41,711 nucleotides of DNA from Bdellovibrio sp. (GTDB lineage Bacteria; Bdellovibrionota; Bdellovibrionia; Bdellovibrionales; Bdellovibrionaceae), in contig JACMQO010000142.1 in the NCBI GenBank assembly GCA_014376935.1, positions 1-41,711 on the forward strand, given 5' to 3'. The position numbers and the translations under genes were made by a program. Below the pieces are notes generated by a model, which worked only from the letters and a program-made list of their open reading frames with translations, did no database searches and was not told the DNA's origin. Shown one piece after another: positions 33,448-40,995 of this stretch (its first letter is position 1; the number at the start of each line of letters is the position of its first letter).

Positions 33448-34377
33448 TTAGCGATAAATATTTTTAGCAATCCACGGTTTGTATTGTTCAATATTTAAAT
33501 AAAGTCCGTGGCTGGCGCAGGTTGTGTATTCTTTGTCAGGATCTAAAGCGCGCTCGGCCTTATTATTAAAACTATAAACAGTTACCGCCAATGCGACAAC
33601 CCGAAGATCGCCGTTTGAATCTTTAGTAAATACGGGTCCACCTGAATCGCCTTTGCAAATTCCTGGAGTGCTCCATTGTCGTAAGAAAAAACCAGTGTGG
33701 GAAAATTGCGATGTATCCACTGAAAGCTCGGCCTTTTGTAAAACTCCATTCAGCTGATCGAAACTTTTTTCGTTATCATTTTTTAGGCTAGATGTTCTGC
33801 CGTAACCAACTATAGTAATTTGTGTTGTTGAATTTTCTCTATTAATATCTAATGGTTTTTTATAGGCCACGGCAGAGAATGGTATATTCATTTTTAAGGG
33901 TCGATCTAGATAGGCAAGGGCAATATCGCTACTACGGGTTAAGGCCCGCGCACGGTCGTTATCTGAACTAAGTCCTTCAAGTGACTTTTTTAAAGCGTCC
34001 TTAGCTATGTAATTCGTATGAATTTTTTTATCGATTATCGTATAGACATCCGTCTCTATATCTAAGTTTTTTCTAGGATCTGCAGAGTATAATACTTTGA
34101 TGTTCTTAATTCCGTCTTCTAAGCAGTGGGCCGCGGTCAGAATTGTTCGTTCGTCAACGACGGTGCCGGTGCAGACTCCAAAAAAATTAACCTGGTTATC
34201 GTTGTATTCATAGTTAAAGGCTAACATGACAGTGTGTTGGGCGATGAAGGCATCGTTTTCGACAGGTTCACCCAGGACTATGCCTCCGGCAAGACGTGAG
34301 TTGTCGCTGGCGTTGCGGTCGGCGCAGCCAAATAGCAGTAATACACAACCTAGAAATAACGTGAGTTTAGCAGTCAT
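33448..34377 (-). CDS. Trypsin-like serine protease, lipoprotein
   Basis: A 309-residue S1-family protease exported as a lipoprotein (signal segment MTAKLTLFLGCVLLLFGC, with Cys18 as the lipid-bearing residue). The catalytic triad is visible: His in LTAAHC, Asp in SDIALAYLD, Ser in CKGDSGGPV. The fold is chymotrypsin-like. It is anchored in the outer or inner membrane, facing the periplasm or the outside. Predatory bacteria encode many such proteases. I chose the ATG at 34377, which gives a clean lipoprotein signal; the longer frame starts with TTG. The start lacks a good ribosome-binding site. Confidence 0.9.
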   Translation of the reverse strand: MTAKLTLFLGCVLLLFGCADRNASDNSRLAGGIVLGEPVENDAFIAQHTVMLAFNYEYNDNQVNFFGVCTGTVVDERTILTAAHCLEDGIKNIKVLYSADPRKNLDIETDVYTIIDKKIHTNYIAKDALKKSLEGLSSDNDRARALTRSSDIALAYLDRPLKMNIPFSAVAYKKPLDINRENSTTQITIVGYGRTSSLKNDNEKSFDQLNGVLQKAELSVDTSQFSHTGFFLRQWSTPGICKGDSGGPVFTKDSNGDLRVVALAVTVYSFNNKAERALDPDKEYTTCASHGLYLNIEQYKPWIAKNIYR

Positions 34378-34688
34378 GGGTTGAAAGGGTAATTGCAAGA
34401 ATCAGGAAGCCTAAAATCGAACTGGAAGGTTTTAATGGGGGTAGGCTGTCGAAACTTAAGACAGGGTGACGCAATTCAGGCGGCGGCGACCTAGGTCTAG
34501 TTCGGTTTTTTTCAGATAACTTTTCGACACTTCTTAAAAAGTTAAATTTCTGATTCTGTAAAACATCTTTTCATAAATTCAAGAACTGCCTGCTTTTTAA
34601 TGTATTTGCATTTTTTCACAGGTCTAGTCCTTAAGTCGTTGGTCGGGCTATCCGAAAGTAAAGGTGTCATTAACACAAGAGGTGGGTC
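34378..34688. other. Intergenic region between two divergent lipoprotein genes
   Basis: 311 bases with no credible ORF. It holds a perfect 10-base palindrome, GACCTAGGTC, at 34488-34497, a 9-base direct repeat (AGGTCTAGT, at 34493 and 34621), and the sigma28-like motif at 34632-34658. On the minus strand TTAAGTTT-N11-CCCCATTA is a weak match for the same sigma factor, before the protease gene. Confidence 0.4.
34632..34658 (+). promoter_or_regulatory. Possible sigma28-like promoter of the Pro/Val-linker lipoprotein
   Basis: TAAG-N15-TCCGAAAG against FliA TAAA-N15-GCCGATAA: the spacing is exact, the -10 element matches 5 of 8. The ATG is about 30 bases downstream, with a GAGGTG ribosome-binding site at the right distance. 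Confidence 0.4.
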
Positions 34689-35705
34689 ATGAAAAATTTA
34701 AGCGCTTTATTGTTCGGTACAGTTGCCATCACGATGTTGGCTGCATGTAACAAAACTGATTTTTCTTCGGTCGCAGCGCAAGCTCCGACATCACTTGCGG
34801 TTCCGGTCGATCCAGTTCCGGTCCCGCCACCAGTTGTGGTGATACCGCCGGTCGTTACTCTGCCCGTGGTTCCTCCGGCTCCAACGTATTCTTCGAAGTT
34901 AACAAATGGTCTGTGTCAGTCCGATTCTTCGACTCAAGTTTTAAGTTGTTTAAAGTGTGATGTTCCGCAAGTTGTTGGAAAACCGCAATTAGGAGCTAAA
35001 GCGCAAGCCTTGCATGACATCATGGTTTTAGCGTGCTCGGTCAGTAATAAATCAGATGCAAATAACTTCCGTCCGACCGAGGCGATGATTTTAAATAAAC
35101 TCAATCGGGCCTCAGAAGAAAATTATCCCGATTCAAAACGCACAGCTAATATGGCTTTAACGATTGCGGGTTTAACAAATCCGAATGATGATTCCTTACG
35201 CCAAAAAGTTTTTGGCGGTCTTTGGTATAAACCGCCGTATTCAACCGCGTTTGAAACTTATTTCGGAATGACAACTCAAGAAGCGAAAAGCACGTTCTGT
35301 TATGATGGCGACAAAATGAATGGTGTCGTTACTGGTGTTTCGGGTTTGTATTCGAAAGAATTTATGGACTGTCAGTACACCGATCAGTGGTACAACTGTA
35401 AAGAAACTCCGGCATACATAGCCGCTTACGGTTACCGCGCTCGGTTAGAAAAATCTTTGAAATTAGGAGTCACAAATCCTTATTCGAAGCCAGTTCCAGA
35501 CCCTCAGAAAGTTTGTTCGTGGGAAAAATTCGAAGGTGATGATATGACGGCCGCTTTGAAACAATTGAAAACGTGGGTTACAGCCGGCCGTAAGGTTTCG
35601 ATGAACGTGGTGAACTCGGCAGGTGTGGGGTCTTGTGGTCTTGCTAATGAAGCGGCGCTTGTGACAGGGGTCACGGTGCAAATGGCGACTTACGTTTGTA
35701 AGTAG
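34689..35705 (+). CDS. Lipoprotein with Pro/Val-rich linker
   Basis: A 338-residue lipoprotein (lipobox LAACN, Cys20). Residues about 35-65 are a Pro/Val-rich linker with many PPV and VPP units, which looks like a stalk through peptidoglycan. The mature domain, about 270 residues with 10 or more cysteines (CLKCDV, CSW, CYDGD, CQYTDQWYNC, SCGLA), suggests a disulfide-stabilised fold. No family recognised; its Trp and Tyr content near DQWYNCKETPAYIAAYGYR hints at ligand or glycan binding. The ribosome-binding site is GAGGTG. It is followed by a strong terminator and stands alone. An envelope or prey-contact role is plausible, not shown. Confidence 0.78.
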   Translation: MKNLSALLFGTVAITMLAACNKTDFSSVAAQAPTSLAVPVDPVPVPPPVVVIPPVVTLPVVPPAPTYSSKLTNGLCQSDSSTQVLSCLKCDVPQVVGKPQLGAKAQALHDIMVLACSVSNKSDANNFRPTEAMILNKLNRASEENYPDSKRTANMALTIAGLTNPNDDSLRQKVFGGLWYKPPYSTAFETYFGMTTQEAKSTFCYDGDKMNGVVTGVSGLYSKEFMDCQYTDQWYNCKETPAYIAAYGYRARLEKSLKLGVTNPYSKPVPDPQKVCSWEKFEGDDMTAALKQLKTWVTAGRKVSMNVVNSAGVGSCGLANEAALVTGVTVQMATYVCK

Positions 35706-35736
35706 GGTTAGTTGCTTTTTTTAAGTTAGGTTGATG

Positions 35737-35769
35737 AAGCCCGCTTCTTTTTAGAAGTGGGTTTTTTTT
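35737..35769 (+). terminator. Rho-independent terminator of the lipoprotein gene
   Basis: CCCGCTTCT (35740-35748), a TTTT loop, AGAAGTGGG, then eight T. One G-T pair is in the stem. Confidence 0.92.
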
Positions 35770-35807
35770 GGGTTGATTGGTTGTTCATTGAGAAATGCTA
35801 TCTGTAG

Positions 35808-35838
35808 AACTCGTATGGTTATAGCTATACGAGTTTTT
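35808..35838. terminator. Second hairpin, between lipoprotein and PilZ genes
   Basis: AACTCGTAT (35808-35816) pairs with ATACGAGTT (35827-35835), a 9-bp perfect stem with a 10-base loop. Three more T follow on the plus strand. It may back up the first terminator or stabilise the end of the PilZ mRNA, whose stop is 9 bases away. Confidence 0.65.
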
Positions 35839-35846
35839 GAGCGTGT

Positions 35847-36323
35847 TTAGCCTTTGCTAAAATAGATTTTCATGAGTGTAAACCAACACAGGGCCGTGAA
35901 AAATAGGCCAACGACGGCGATGACTTTGGCCATGACGACTTGGGGCTGTTTTGGGTCTTCTATTTTTGTAGTTTGTGATAGGCCTTGCAGTAAATTTAAT
36001 CTTTGAAGTCTGTCTAGTTTGTAGAAGTGAACGGCGATTAGATTTTCGTAGTCGTTTCTTCTGTCTAATCTGATGATGACGGCGTAACAAGCCATTTGTT
36101 GTCCGCCCGGAACGGCGAATTGTATTTTTATAATTTCACCTAAAATCGGTGATAGATCGACGTGAGCTACGAAAGATAACCCTGTTAGCGATATATTTTT
36201 TATTTCTGTGTTTTCTTCCCACGGCAGTCGTTCGTGGCCCGAGTATCTGATTAAACAATTGTCTTCAGTGTTTAATGTGTAGCGCGGCGAACGGTTATGG
36301 TACTTTGCTAAAGCAGCAGTCAT
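35847..36323 (-). CDS. PilZ-domain protein with C-terminal membrane anchor
   Basis: A 158-residue protein with a PilZ fold: NRSPRYTL at the start (residues 10-17), KNISLTGLSF (the [D/N]xSxxG element), and the beta-barrel to about residue 105. PilZ domains bind cyclic di-GMP through RxxxR and [D/N]xSxxG. The second motif is intact, but the first Arg of RxxxR is Asn10 here (NRSPR), so binding may be weak or lost. Residues about 132-152 (VIAVVGLFFTALCWFTLM) form a C-terminal transmembrane helix, which is unusual for PilZ and would tail-anchor the protein. A sigma28-like promoter sits at the start codon. It is divergent from the phosphatase/ppk pair. Confidence 0.84.
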   Translation of the reverse strand: MTAALAKYHNRSPRYTLNTEDNCLIRYSGHERLPWEENTEIKNISLTGLSFVAHVDLSPILGEIIKIQFAVPGGQQMACYAVIIRLDRRNDYENLIAVHFYKLDRLQRLNLLQGLSQTTKIEDPKQPQVVMAKVIAVVGLFFTALCWFTLMKIYFSKG

Positions 36324-36329
36324 ATTTAT

Positions 36330-36356
36330 TTATCGGCCATTTTTAGACTGGTCTTG
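36330..36356 (-). promoter_or_regulatory. Sigma28-like promoter of the PilZ gene
   Basis: Minus strand: CAAG-N15-GCCGATAA. The -10 element is a perfect match with the FliA consensus. Only six bases lie between it and the ATG at 36323, so transcription would begin at about the start codon and the mRNA would be leaderless. Confidence 0.55.
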
Positions 36357-36475
36357 ATGAAAGTCTGAGGAGAAATTTTGCTAAGTCTCAAAATAAGACA
36401 CGTTTTCTGCCTGCGTTCAGGACTTTTATTTGGTCTTGCTGGCTTTTGGGGCAAGGCAATTCATCTAATCTTAAC

Positions 36476-36505
36476 TTGTCCGCCTTTGTGGAAACCACTT
36501 ATAAT
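36476..36505 (+). promoter_or_regulatory. Sigma70 promoter of the phosphatase-ppk pair
   Basis: TTGTCC, an 18-base spacer, and a consensus TATAAT. The ATG at 36514 is only 8 bases past it, so this also predicts a nearly leaderless mRNA. No ribosome-binding site precedes the ATG, in agreement. Confidence 0.6.
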
Positions 36506-36513
36506 GAAATGCT

Positions 36514-37134
36514 ATGAAGTTTAAAATTAAGCTGATTCTGGGTCTGGTTCTATTTGCGGCTTTTGCGGCTTATATTTATCGAACTTCGGTTTTTAGAATT
36601 TCAAAAAATTTTGAAGTGGTCGAAGATGGTAAACTTTATCGTTCGGCGCAATTAACGACTGAAGAACTTCAAGAAACGGTTCGTAAATACAATATCAAAA
36701 CGGTTATGAGCTTACGCGGATCGCCGGGACGCACGGATTATTACGAGCCCGAAGCCGATACGGTGGCGGGCCTGAAAATTAAGTTTGTTCCGATTCCGAT
36801 GAGCGACCGTTATTATCCGCTTGAGTCTGAAGTGAAAGAAGTTTTTTCTGTTTTTGAAGATCCTTCAAATTACCCGGTGCTGATTCATTGCCGTGTGGGC
36901 ACCGACCGTACGGGAATGGTTGCGGCCTTATACGAGCGAGTTTACATGAACAAGTCTGTCGACGAGGCTTTGAAACAGTTAACATTTGATAACTGGCATG
37001 TGCGTTATCTTCGACCGGCGATGTCTTCTTTCGTTCGAAAATTTAAAGATCTGAAATGGGTGCTGAATGATTATAAGCTTTGTTCACCTGAATTTTCAGA
37101 ATACCGAGAGCCTGGCTATGACTGCAAAAAATAA
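36514..37134 (+). CDS. Membrane-anchored Cys-based (tyrosine/dual-specificity) phosphatase
   Basis: A 206-residue phosphatase with an N-terminal membrane segment (residues 5-21). The catalytic loop is HCRVGTDRT, with Cys126 and Arg132, and the likely general acid is Asp98 in MSDRYYP. The sequence style (GKLYRSAQLT at 39-48) resembles the Siw14/atypical DSP group, which in yeast acts on inositol pyrophosphates. The substrate here is unknown; phosphotyrosine, or other phosphates, are possible. It overlaps ppk by 17 bases and is transcribed with it, so a link to polyphosphate or phosphate control is a reasonable guess. The active site may lie inside or outside, depending on membrane orientation. 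Confidence 0.86.
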   Translation: MKFKIKLILGLVLFAAFAAYIYRTSVFRISKNFEVVEDGKLYRSAQLTTEELQETVRKYNIKTVMSLRGSPGRTDYYEPEADTVAGLKIKFVPIPMSDRYYPLESEVKEVFSVFEDPSNYPVLIHCRVGTDRTGMVAALYERVYMNKSVDEALKQLTFDNWHVRYLRPAMSSFVRKFKDLKWVLNDYKLCSPEFSEYREPGYDCKK

Positions 37135-39361
37135 AACAGCGACCAAAAAAATTACGAAAAGAAAACCAGTTAAAGCTAGCCGAAAAAAAACGAAAAGTAA
37201 TATCATTGAACATCCGCGTTCATCGGCTTTGATTTTTAATAACCGTGAATTGGGTTGGTTAAACTTTAATTTACGTGTTCTAGCCGAAGCGGAAGACTCT
37301 AAAAATCCGTTGCTTGAGCGCGTGCGCTTTCTTTCGATTTCAAGTACGAACTTAGATGAATTTTTTATGAAGCGTGTGGGTGGATTAAAGCGCCAGGTGG
37401 CTTACGGAGTTTCAGCTAAATCATCTGATGGACAAACTCCTGAAATGCAGTTAGAAATGATCCGCAAGCGCCTGCAACCAATGTTAAAGAAACAGTTAGA
37501 TTTAGCTGAACATCTAGTTAAGGAAATTGGCGCGCACGGTTGCAAGTTAGTCAGTTATCCAAGTTTAACGGCCAGTGAAAAAAAATGGATCAAAAGTTAT
37601 TTTTTAAGAAATATTTTTCCAGTTCTTACACCGCTATCGGTTGATCCGGGGCATCCATTTCCTTTTATTTCAAATTTATCAACATCTTTAGGTGTTGCAA
37701 TTGCAACGCCGCAAAGCCCGGACGATCTTTTATTTGCCCGCATCAAAATTCCGCGCGTTTTAAATCAATGGGTGCAAATAGAAAGCGCCACAGGTTACAA
37801 AGGTTCTGAAAAGTGGATTCATTTAATTGATATTATTAAGGAGCACTTAAACGAGCTGTTTCCCGAAATGATCGTCCAAGGTCATATTCTATTTCGCGTA
37901 TCGCGTAATGCTGATTCAGACCGCGAAGAAGAAGACGTTGAAGATTTATTATCGATGATCGAGGAAGAGCTTCGTCAACGTCGCTTTGCTGAAATTGTGC
38001 GTATGGAAATCGGTCAATGTACATTACCTTGGCTTAAAGAATATTTAATGAGCCAGCTTGAGCTAAAAGATGACGATATTTTTCCGTTATCAGCGCAGTA
38101 CGATTTAGCTGATTTATCATCTTTAGTTTCGCAATTAAATTGGCCGTCAAATAAATACTTACCTTGGAATCCTGTCATGCCGATCGGATTAAGTGATCCA
38201 CACTTTACGATTTTTGGTGCGATTAAAAAACAAGATATTTTACTGCATCATCCGTACGAAAGTTTTTCAGATAGCGTTGAAAAATTCATTCGGGATGCTT
38301 CTGAAGACCCAGATGTTCTAGCGATCAAAATGACATTGTACCGAACAGGTGATAATAGCCCATTTATTAAAGCCTTAATCTATGCGGCCGAAGTTGGTAA
38401 GCAAGTTGTTTGTCTTATTGAGCTTAAAGCACGCTTTGATGAAGAGCGAAATATCTACTGGGCACAAGAGCTTGAAAATGCTGGCGTGCATGTCGTTTAT
38501 GGTGTCGTTGGTTTTAAAACACATTCGAAAACGGCATTAGTTGTTCGTAAAGAATCAGATCAAGTGCGTTGTTACGCGCATATCGGAACAGGTAACTACA
38601 ACGTTTCAACATCACGCTACTACACCGATCTTGGCTTATTAACTTGTGACGAACGTATTACATCAGAGCTGGTCGAGTTTTTTAATTACTTAACGGGTAA
38701 ATCTTTAAAGCAAGATTACCAACATTTAGTTCTAGCTCCGGTCAATATGTTCAGAAAAATGAAAGATCTAATTGATCGCGAAAAAGATCATGCGTTTAAT
38801 AAACGCCCAAGCTTAATCATGGCAAAATTTAACAACATGGAAGAAAATGATATTTCCTTAGCGTTGTATGAAGCTAGCCAAGCTACGGTTCCAATTCATA
38901 TTATCGTGCGCGGATTTTGCTGCATTAAAGTGAACGTCAAAGGCGTTAGCGAAACGATTCAAGTGCAATCGACGATTGGCCGCTTCTTAGAACATTCACG
39001 AATTTTCTATTTTAGAAATGGCAAAATAGATCCTATTGATGGTGATTTCTACATTGGGTCAGCTGATTGGATGTATCGTAATTTACATGCACGCGTCGAA
39101 GCTTTGTGCCCGATCTATGATCGTGATTTAAAAGCTAAACTGTGGAACATTTTGCAGCTTTACTGGAATGACACAAAACAAACTTGGGTCATGAAATCAG
39201 ATGCTAGTTATGAAAAGAAAACGAAAGCCGACGTTAAAGCCTCTGGCCTATTGCCGGTGCAAGAAGAACTTATGCATCAATCTAAATTAGCCGTGCAGGC
39301 TCATGAAGAAAAATTAAAAGCGACCCTAGAAGCTGAACTTATCGAACAGCAGAAAAGATAG
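37118..39361 (+). CDS. ppk: Polyphosphate kinase 1
   Basis: A 747-residue PPK1, which makes polyphosphate reversibly from ATP. The two catalytic histidines are His469 (FKTHSK) and His488 (YAHIGTGNYN), with the same 19-residue spacing as E. coli His435 and His454. The PPK N-terminal domain begins FNNRELGWLNFNLRVL. About 40 residues at the N-terminus are basic and low-complexity (MTAKNKTATKKITKRKP), absent from E. coli PPK1. I chose the ATG at 37118 (GAGAG before it); an ATG at 37067 would overlap the phosphatase far more. Its last 23 bases overlap the convergent ppx/gppA gene, which encodes the opposing enzyme. Confidence 0.97.
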   Translation: MTAKNKTATKKITKRKPVKASRKKTKSNIIEHPRSSALIFNNRELGWLNFNLRVLAEAEDSKNPLLERVRFLSISSTNLDEFFMKRVGGLKRQVAYGVSAKSSDGQTPEMQLEMIRKRLQPMLKKQLDLAEHLVKEIGAHGCKLVSYPSLTASEKKWIKSYFLRNIFPVLTPLSVDPGHPFPFISNLSTSLGVAIATPQSPDDLLFARIKIPRVLNQWVQIESATGYKGSEKWIHLIDIIKEHLNELFPEMIVQGHILFRVSRNADSDREEEDVEDLLSMIEEELRQRRFAEIVRMEIGQCTLPWLKEYLMSQLELKDDDIFPLSAQYDLADLSSLVSQLNWPSNKYLPWNPVMPIGLSDPHFTIFGAIKKQDILLHHPYESFSDSVEKFIRDASEDPDVLAIKMTLYRTGDNSPFIKALIYAAEVGKQVVCLIELKARFDEERNIYWAQELENAGVHVVYGVVGFKTHSKTALVVRKESDQVRCYAHIGTGNYNVSTSRYYTDLGLLTCDERITSELVEFFNYLTGKSLKQDYQHLVLAPVNMFRKMKDLIDREKDHAFNKRPSLIMAKFNNMEENDISLALYEASQATVPIHIIVRGFCCIKVNVKGVSETIQVQSTIGRFLEHSRIFYFRNGKIDPIDGDFYIGSADWMYRNLHARVEALCPIYDRDLKAKLWNILQLYWNDTKQTWVMKSDASYEKKTKADVKASGLLPVQEELMHQSKLAVQAHEEKLKATLEAELIEQQKR

Positions 39362-40226
39362 CGCCTTCTTTAAGCCCTACTCCGGGGATTTTGATGCGCT
39401 TGATTTTATATTTCTTCATTAGAAATAAAGTTAAAAATAATGCGGGCTCGATCACGTCAACGCGATCGGGTTTTAAATCTAATTTTTTAATTCTATCAGC
39501 CGGTTTTGTTTTTAAAAACTTTTTATAAATTAGTTTCAGCTCGGCCAGCGTAATTAAAGTGTTGGGCCCTTTTTTTAATAGCGTCAGTTTTAATTTTCCG
39601 ATTGCGTCTAAATTGCCACCGGTTCCGATCGCTAAATCAAAGGCGCGCTTGGGTAGGGATGCATTCGCTTTTTTTAATTTGTCTTTTAAAATCAGAGTTG
39701 GATTTCGGCTTTGCTGTAAAGCTTCAGTTAAAGTGCGGACCATGCCCCATTTAAAACTTTTGCTAAAAAATATTTTACTGTGCTGCATGTGGGTCAGCTC
39801 GACGCTGCCGCCACCGATATCGATGAGTAAGCAGTGCTCGTTACCTACGCAAATGCTATTTTGAACGGCCATACGAATCAAGTCGGCTTCTTTTTGACCC
39901 GAGATCACTTCTATCTTAAGCCCCGAGGTTTGTTTTATTTGTGTTAGGATCGCTTTCTTATTTTGAGCATCACGAAAAGCACTGGTAGCTAGAACTATGC
40001 TTTTATCAACTTTGAATTTTTTATTCAGCCGAGCCATTCTTTTAAAAGCTAAAACCAACCTTTTCTGCGTTGGCTCCATGATATTATTGTATATAAAAAC
40101 ATCATCGCCTAATCGAATGGGTTCGCGGTGCTTTTTTAAAACAGTCCATGCACCGAAGGCGTCGATTTCGACGATCAGCTGGCGGATGGCGTTTGAACCT
40201 ATATCGATCGATGAAATTCGTGTCAT
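39339..40226 (-). CDS. Ppx/GppA-type exopolyphosphatase
   Basis: A 295-residue Ppx/GppA phosphatase of the ASKHA fold, which removes phosphates from polyphosphate or from pppGpp. Motifs: SSIDIGSNAIR (phosphate 1), ATSAFRDA, SGQKEADLI, IDIGGGSVEL (phosphate 2) and IGTGGNLDAI. It is short, with domains I and II only, as in many Ppx proteins that lack the E. coli C-terminal domains. I chose the ATG at 40226; the TTG at 40244 adds six residues. It is convergent with ppk, overlapping by 23 bases, and divergent from phoU. Polyphosphate versus pppGpp as substrate cannot be decided. Confidence 0.9.
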   Translation of the reverse strand: MTRISSIDIGSNAIRQLIVEIDAFGAWTVLKKHREPIRLGDDVFIYNNIMEPTQKRLVLAFKRMARLNKKFKVDKSIVLATSAFRDAQNKKAILTQIKQTSGLKIEVISGQKEADLIRMAVQNSICVGNEHCLLIDIGGGSVELTHMQHSKIFFSKSFKWGMVRTLTEALQQSRNPTLILKDKLKKANASLPKRAFDLAIGTGGNLDAIGKLKLTLLKKGPNTLITLAELKLIYKKFLKTKPADRIKKLDLKPDRVDVIEPALFLTLFLMKKYKIKRIKIPGVGLKEGAIFSAVR

Positions 40227-40329
40227 TGACTCACTTTTCTGCAAGCTTCTTAGGACCTACTTCATCTTTTTGCGTTGAAAGAAGACAGGGGTCAAGAAAG
40301 AAGCTAACCTAGTCCAGAAAGTAGGACAA

Positions 40330-40992
40330 ATGGAACGAACTATAGACGCACAACTAGAAGATTTAAAAAACTTAACGGTCGAGATGGGTGGGCAAGTTGA
40401 AAAAGCTTTGCAAACAACCGTACTTGGAATTTCACGTCGCGATCCGCAACAGTTTTCAAACGTACATAAAATTGAAGAGCTTGTTAATGATCTACAAATT
40501 AAAATCGATAACGCATGCCTTGAAGTTTTAGCTAAACAGGGGCCCGTGGCGAAAGATTTACGATTGATTTTGTCGATTATCAAAATCAATACCGATCTTG
40601 AACGCATGGGTGACCAGTGTGTAAACATCGCCCATATTGGTCGCGAGGTCTTAGAAAGAACGAACAATATTTCGTTTCAAGATATCGAACAAATGGCGAC
40701 GACCGTAAAAAAAATGGTGAAGGCTGCTTTAGATAGTTTTGTGAAAATGAACGTGACGATGGCTCGCGAAGTTTTATTGATGGACGATGAAGTAGATTCT
40801 TTAAGAAATAAAATCTTTTCAGAATCTACGGCGCGCATGAAAATTGAACCTGCACAAATTGAAAACCTATTAGATTTAATTTTAATCGCCCGAAATTTAG
40901 AACGTTTGGGTGACCATTCAACCAATATTGCCGAAGACGTGATTTTCGCGTTAACAGGCAAAGACATCAGGCACCAGGGTGCAGGAGCATAA
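40330..40992 (+). CDS. phoU: Phosphate signalling protein PhoU
   Basis: A 220-residue PhoU with two three-helix PhoU repeats. The paired metal-site signatures are DLERMGDQCVNIA and NLERLGDHSTNIAED. PhoU inhibits the PhoR kinase when phosphate is plentiful and controls the Pst transporter. No pstSCAB genes are in the window, but the response regulator gene starts three bases after it, so the two are one operon. Its start is divergent from ppx/gppA; I saw no clear pho box in the 100 bases between. Confidence 0.95.
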   Translation: MERTIDAQLEDLKNLTVEMGGQVEKALQTTVLGISRRDPQQFSNVHKIEELVNDLQIKIDNACLEVLAKQGPVAKDLRLILSIIKINTDLERMGDQCVNIAHIGREVLERTNNISFQDIEQMATTVKKMVKAALDSFVKMNVTMAREVLLMDDEVDSLRNKIFSESTARMKIEPAQIENLLDLILIARNLERLGDHSTNIAEDVIFALTGKDIRHQGAGA

Positions 40993-40995
40993 ACG

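Noticed and set aside
37067-37117. Earlier ATG for ppk
   Set aside because: It would overlap the phosphatase coding region by 68 bases and add residues not in PPK1; the ATG at 37118 has a better upstream site. It is not excluded.
40227-40329. Pho box between ppx/gppA and phoU
   Set aside because: I looked for tandem CTGTCAT-like repeats and found none; only a short inverted repeat (AGCTTCTT and AAGAAGCT) is visible, which may be chance.
40257-40667. 136-codon antisense ORF over phoU
   Set aside because: Fully inside phoU and antisense to its conserved motifs; Ser/Thr/Cys-rich composition typical of a shadow frame.
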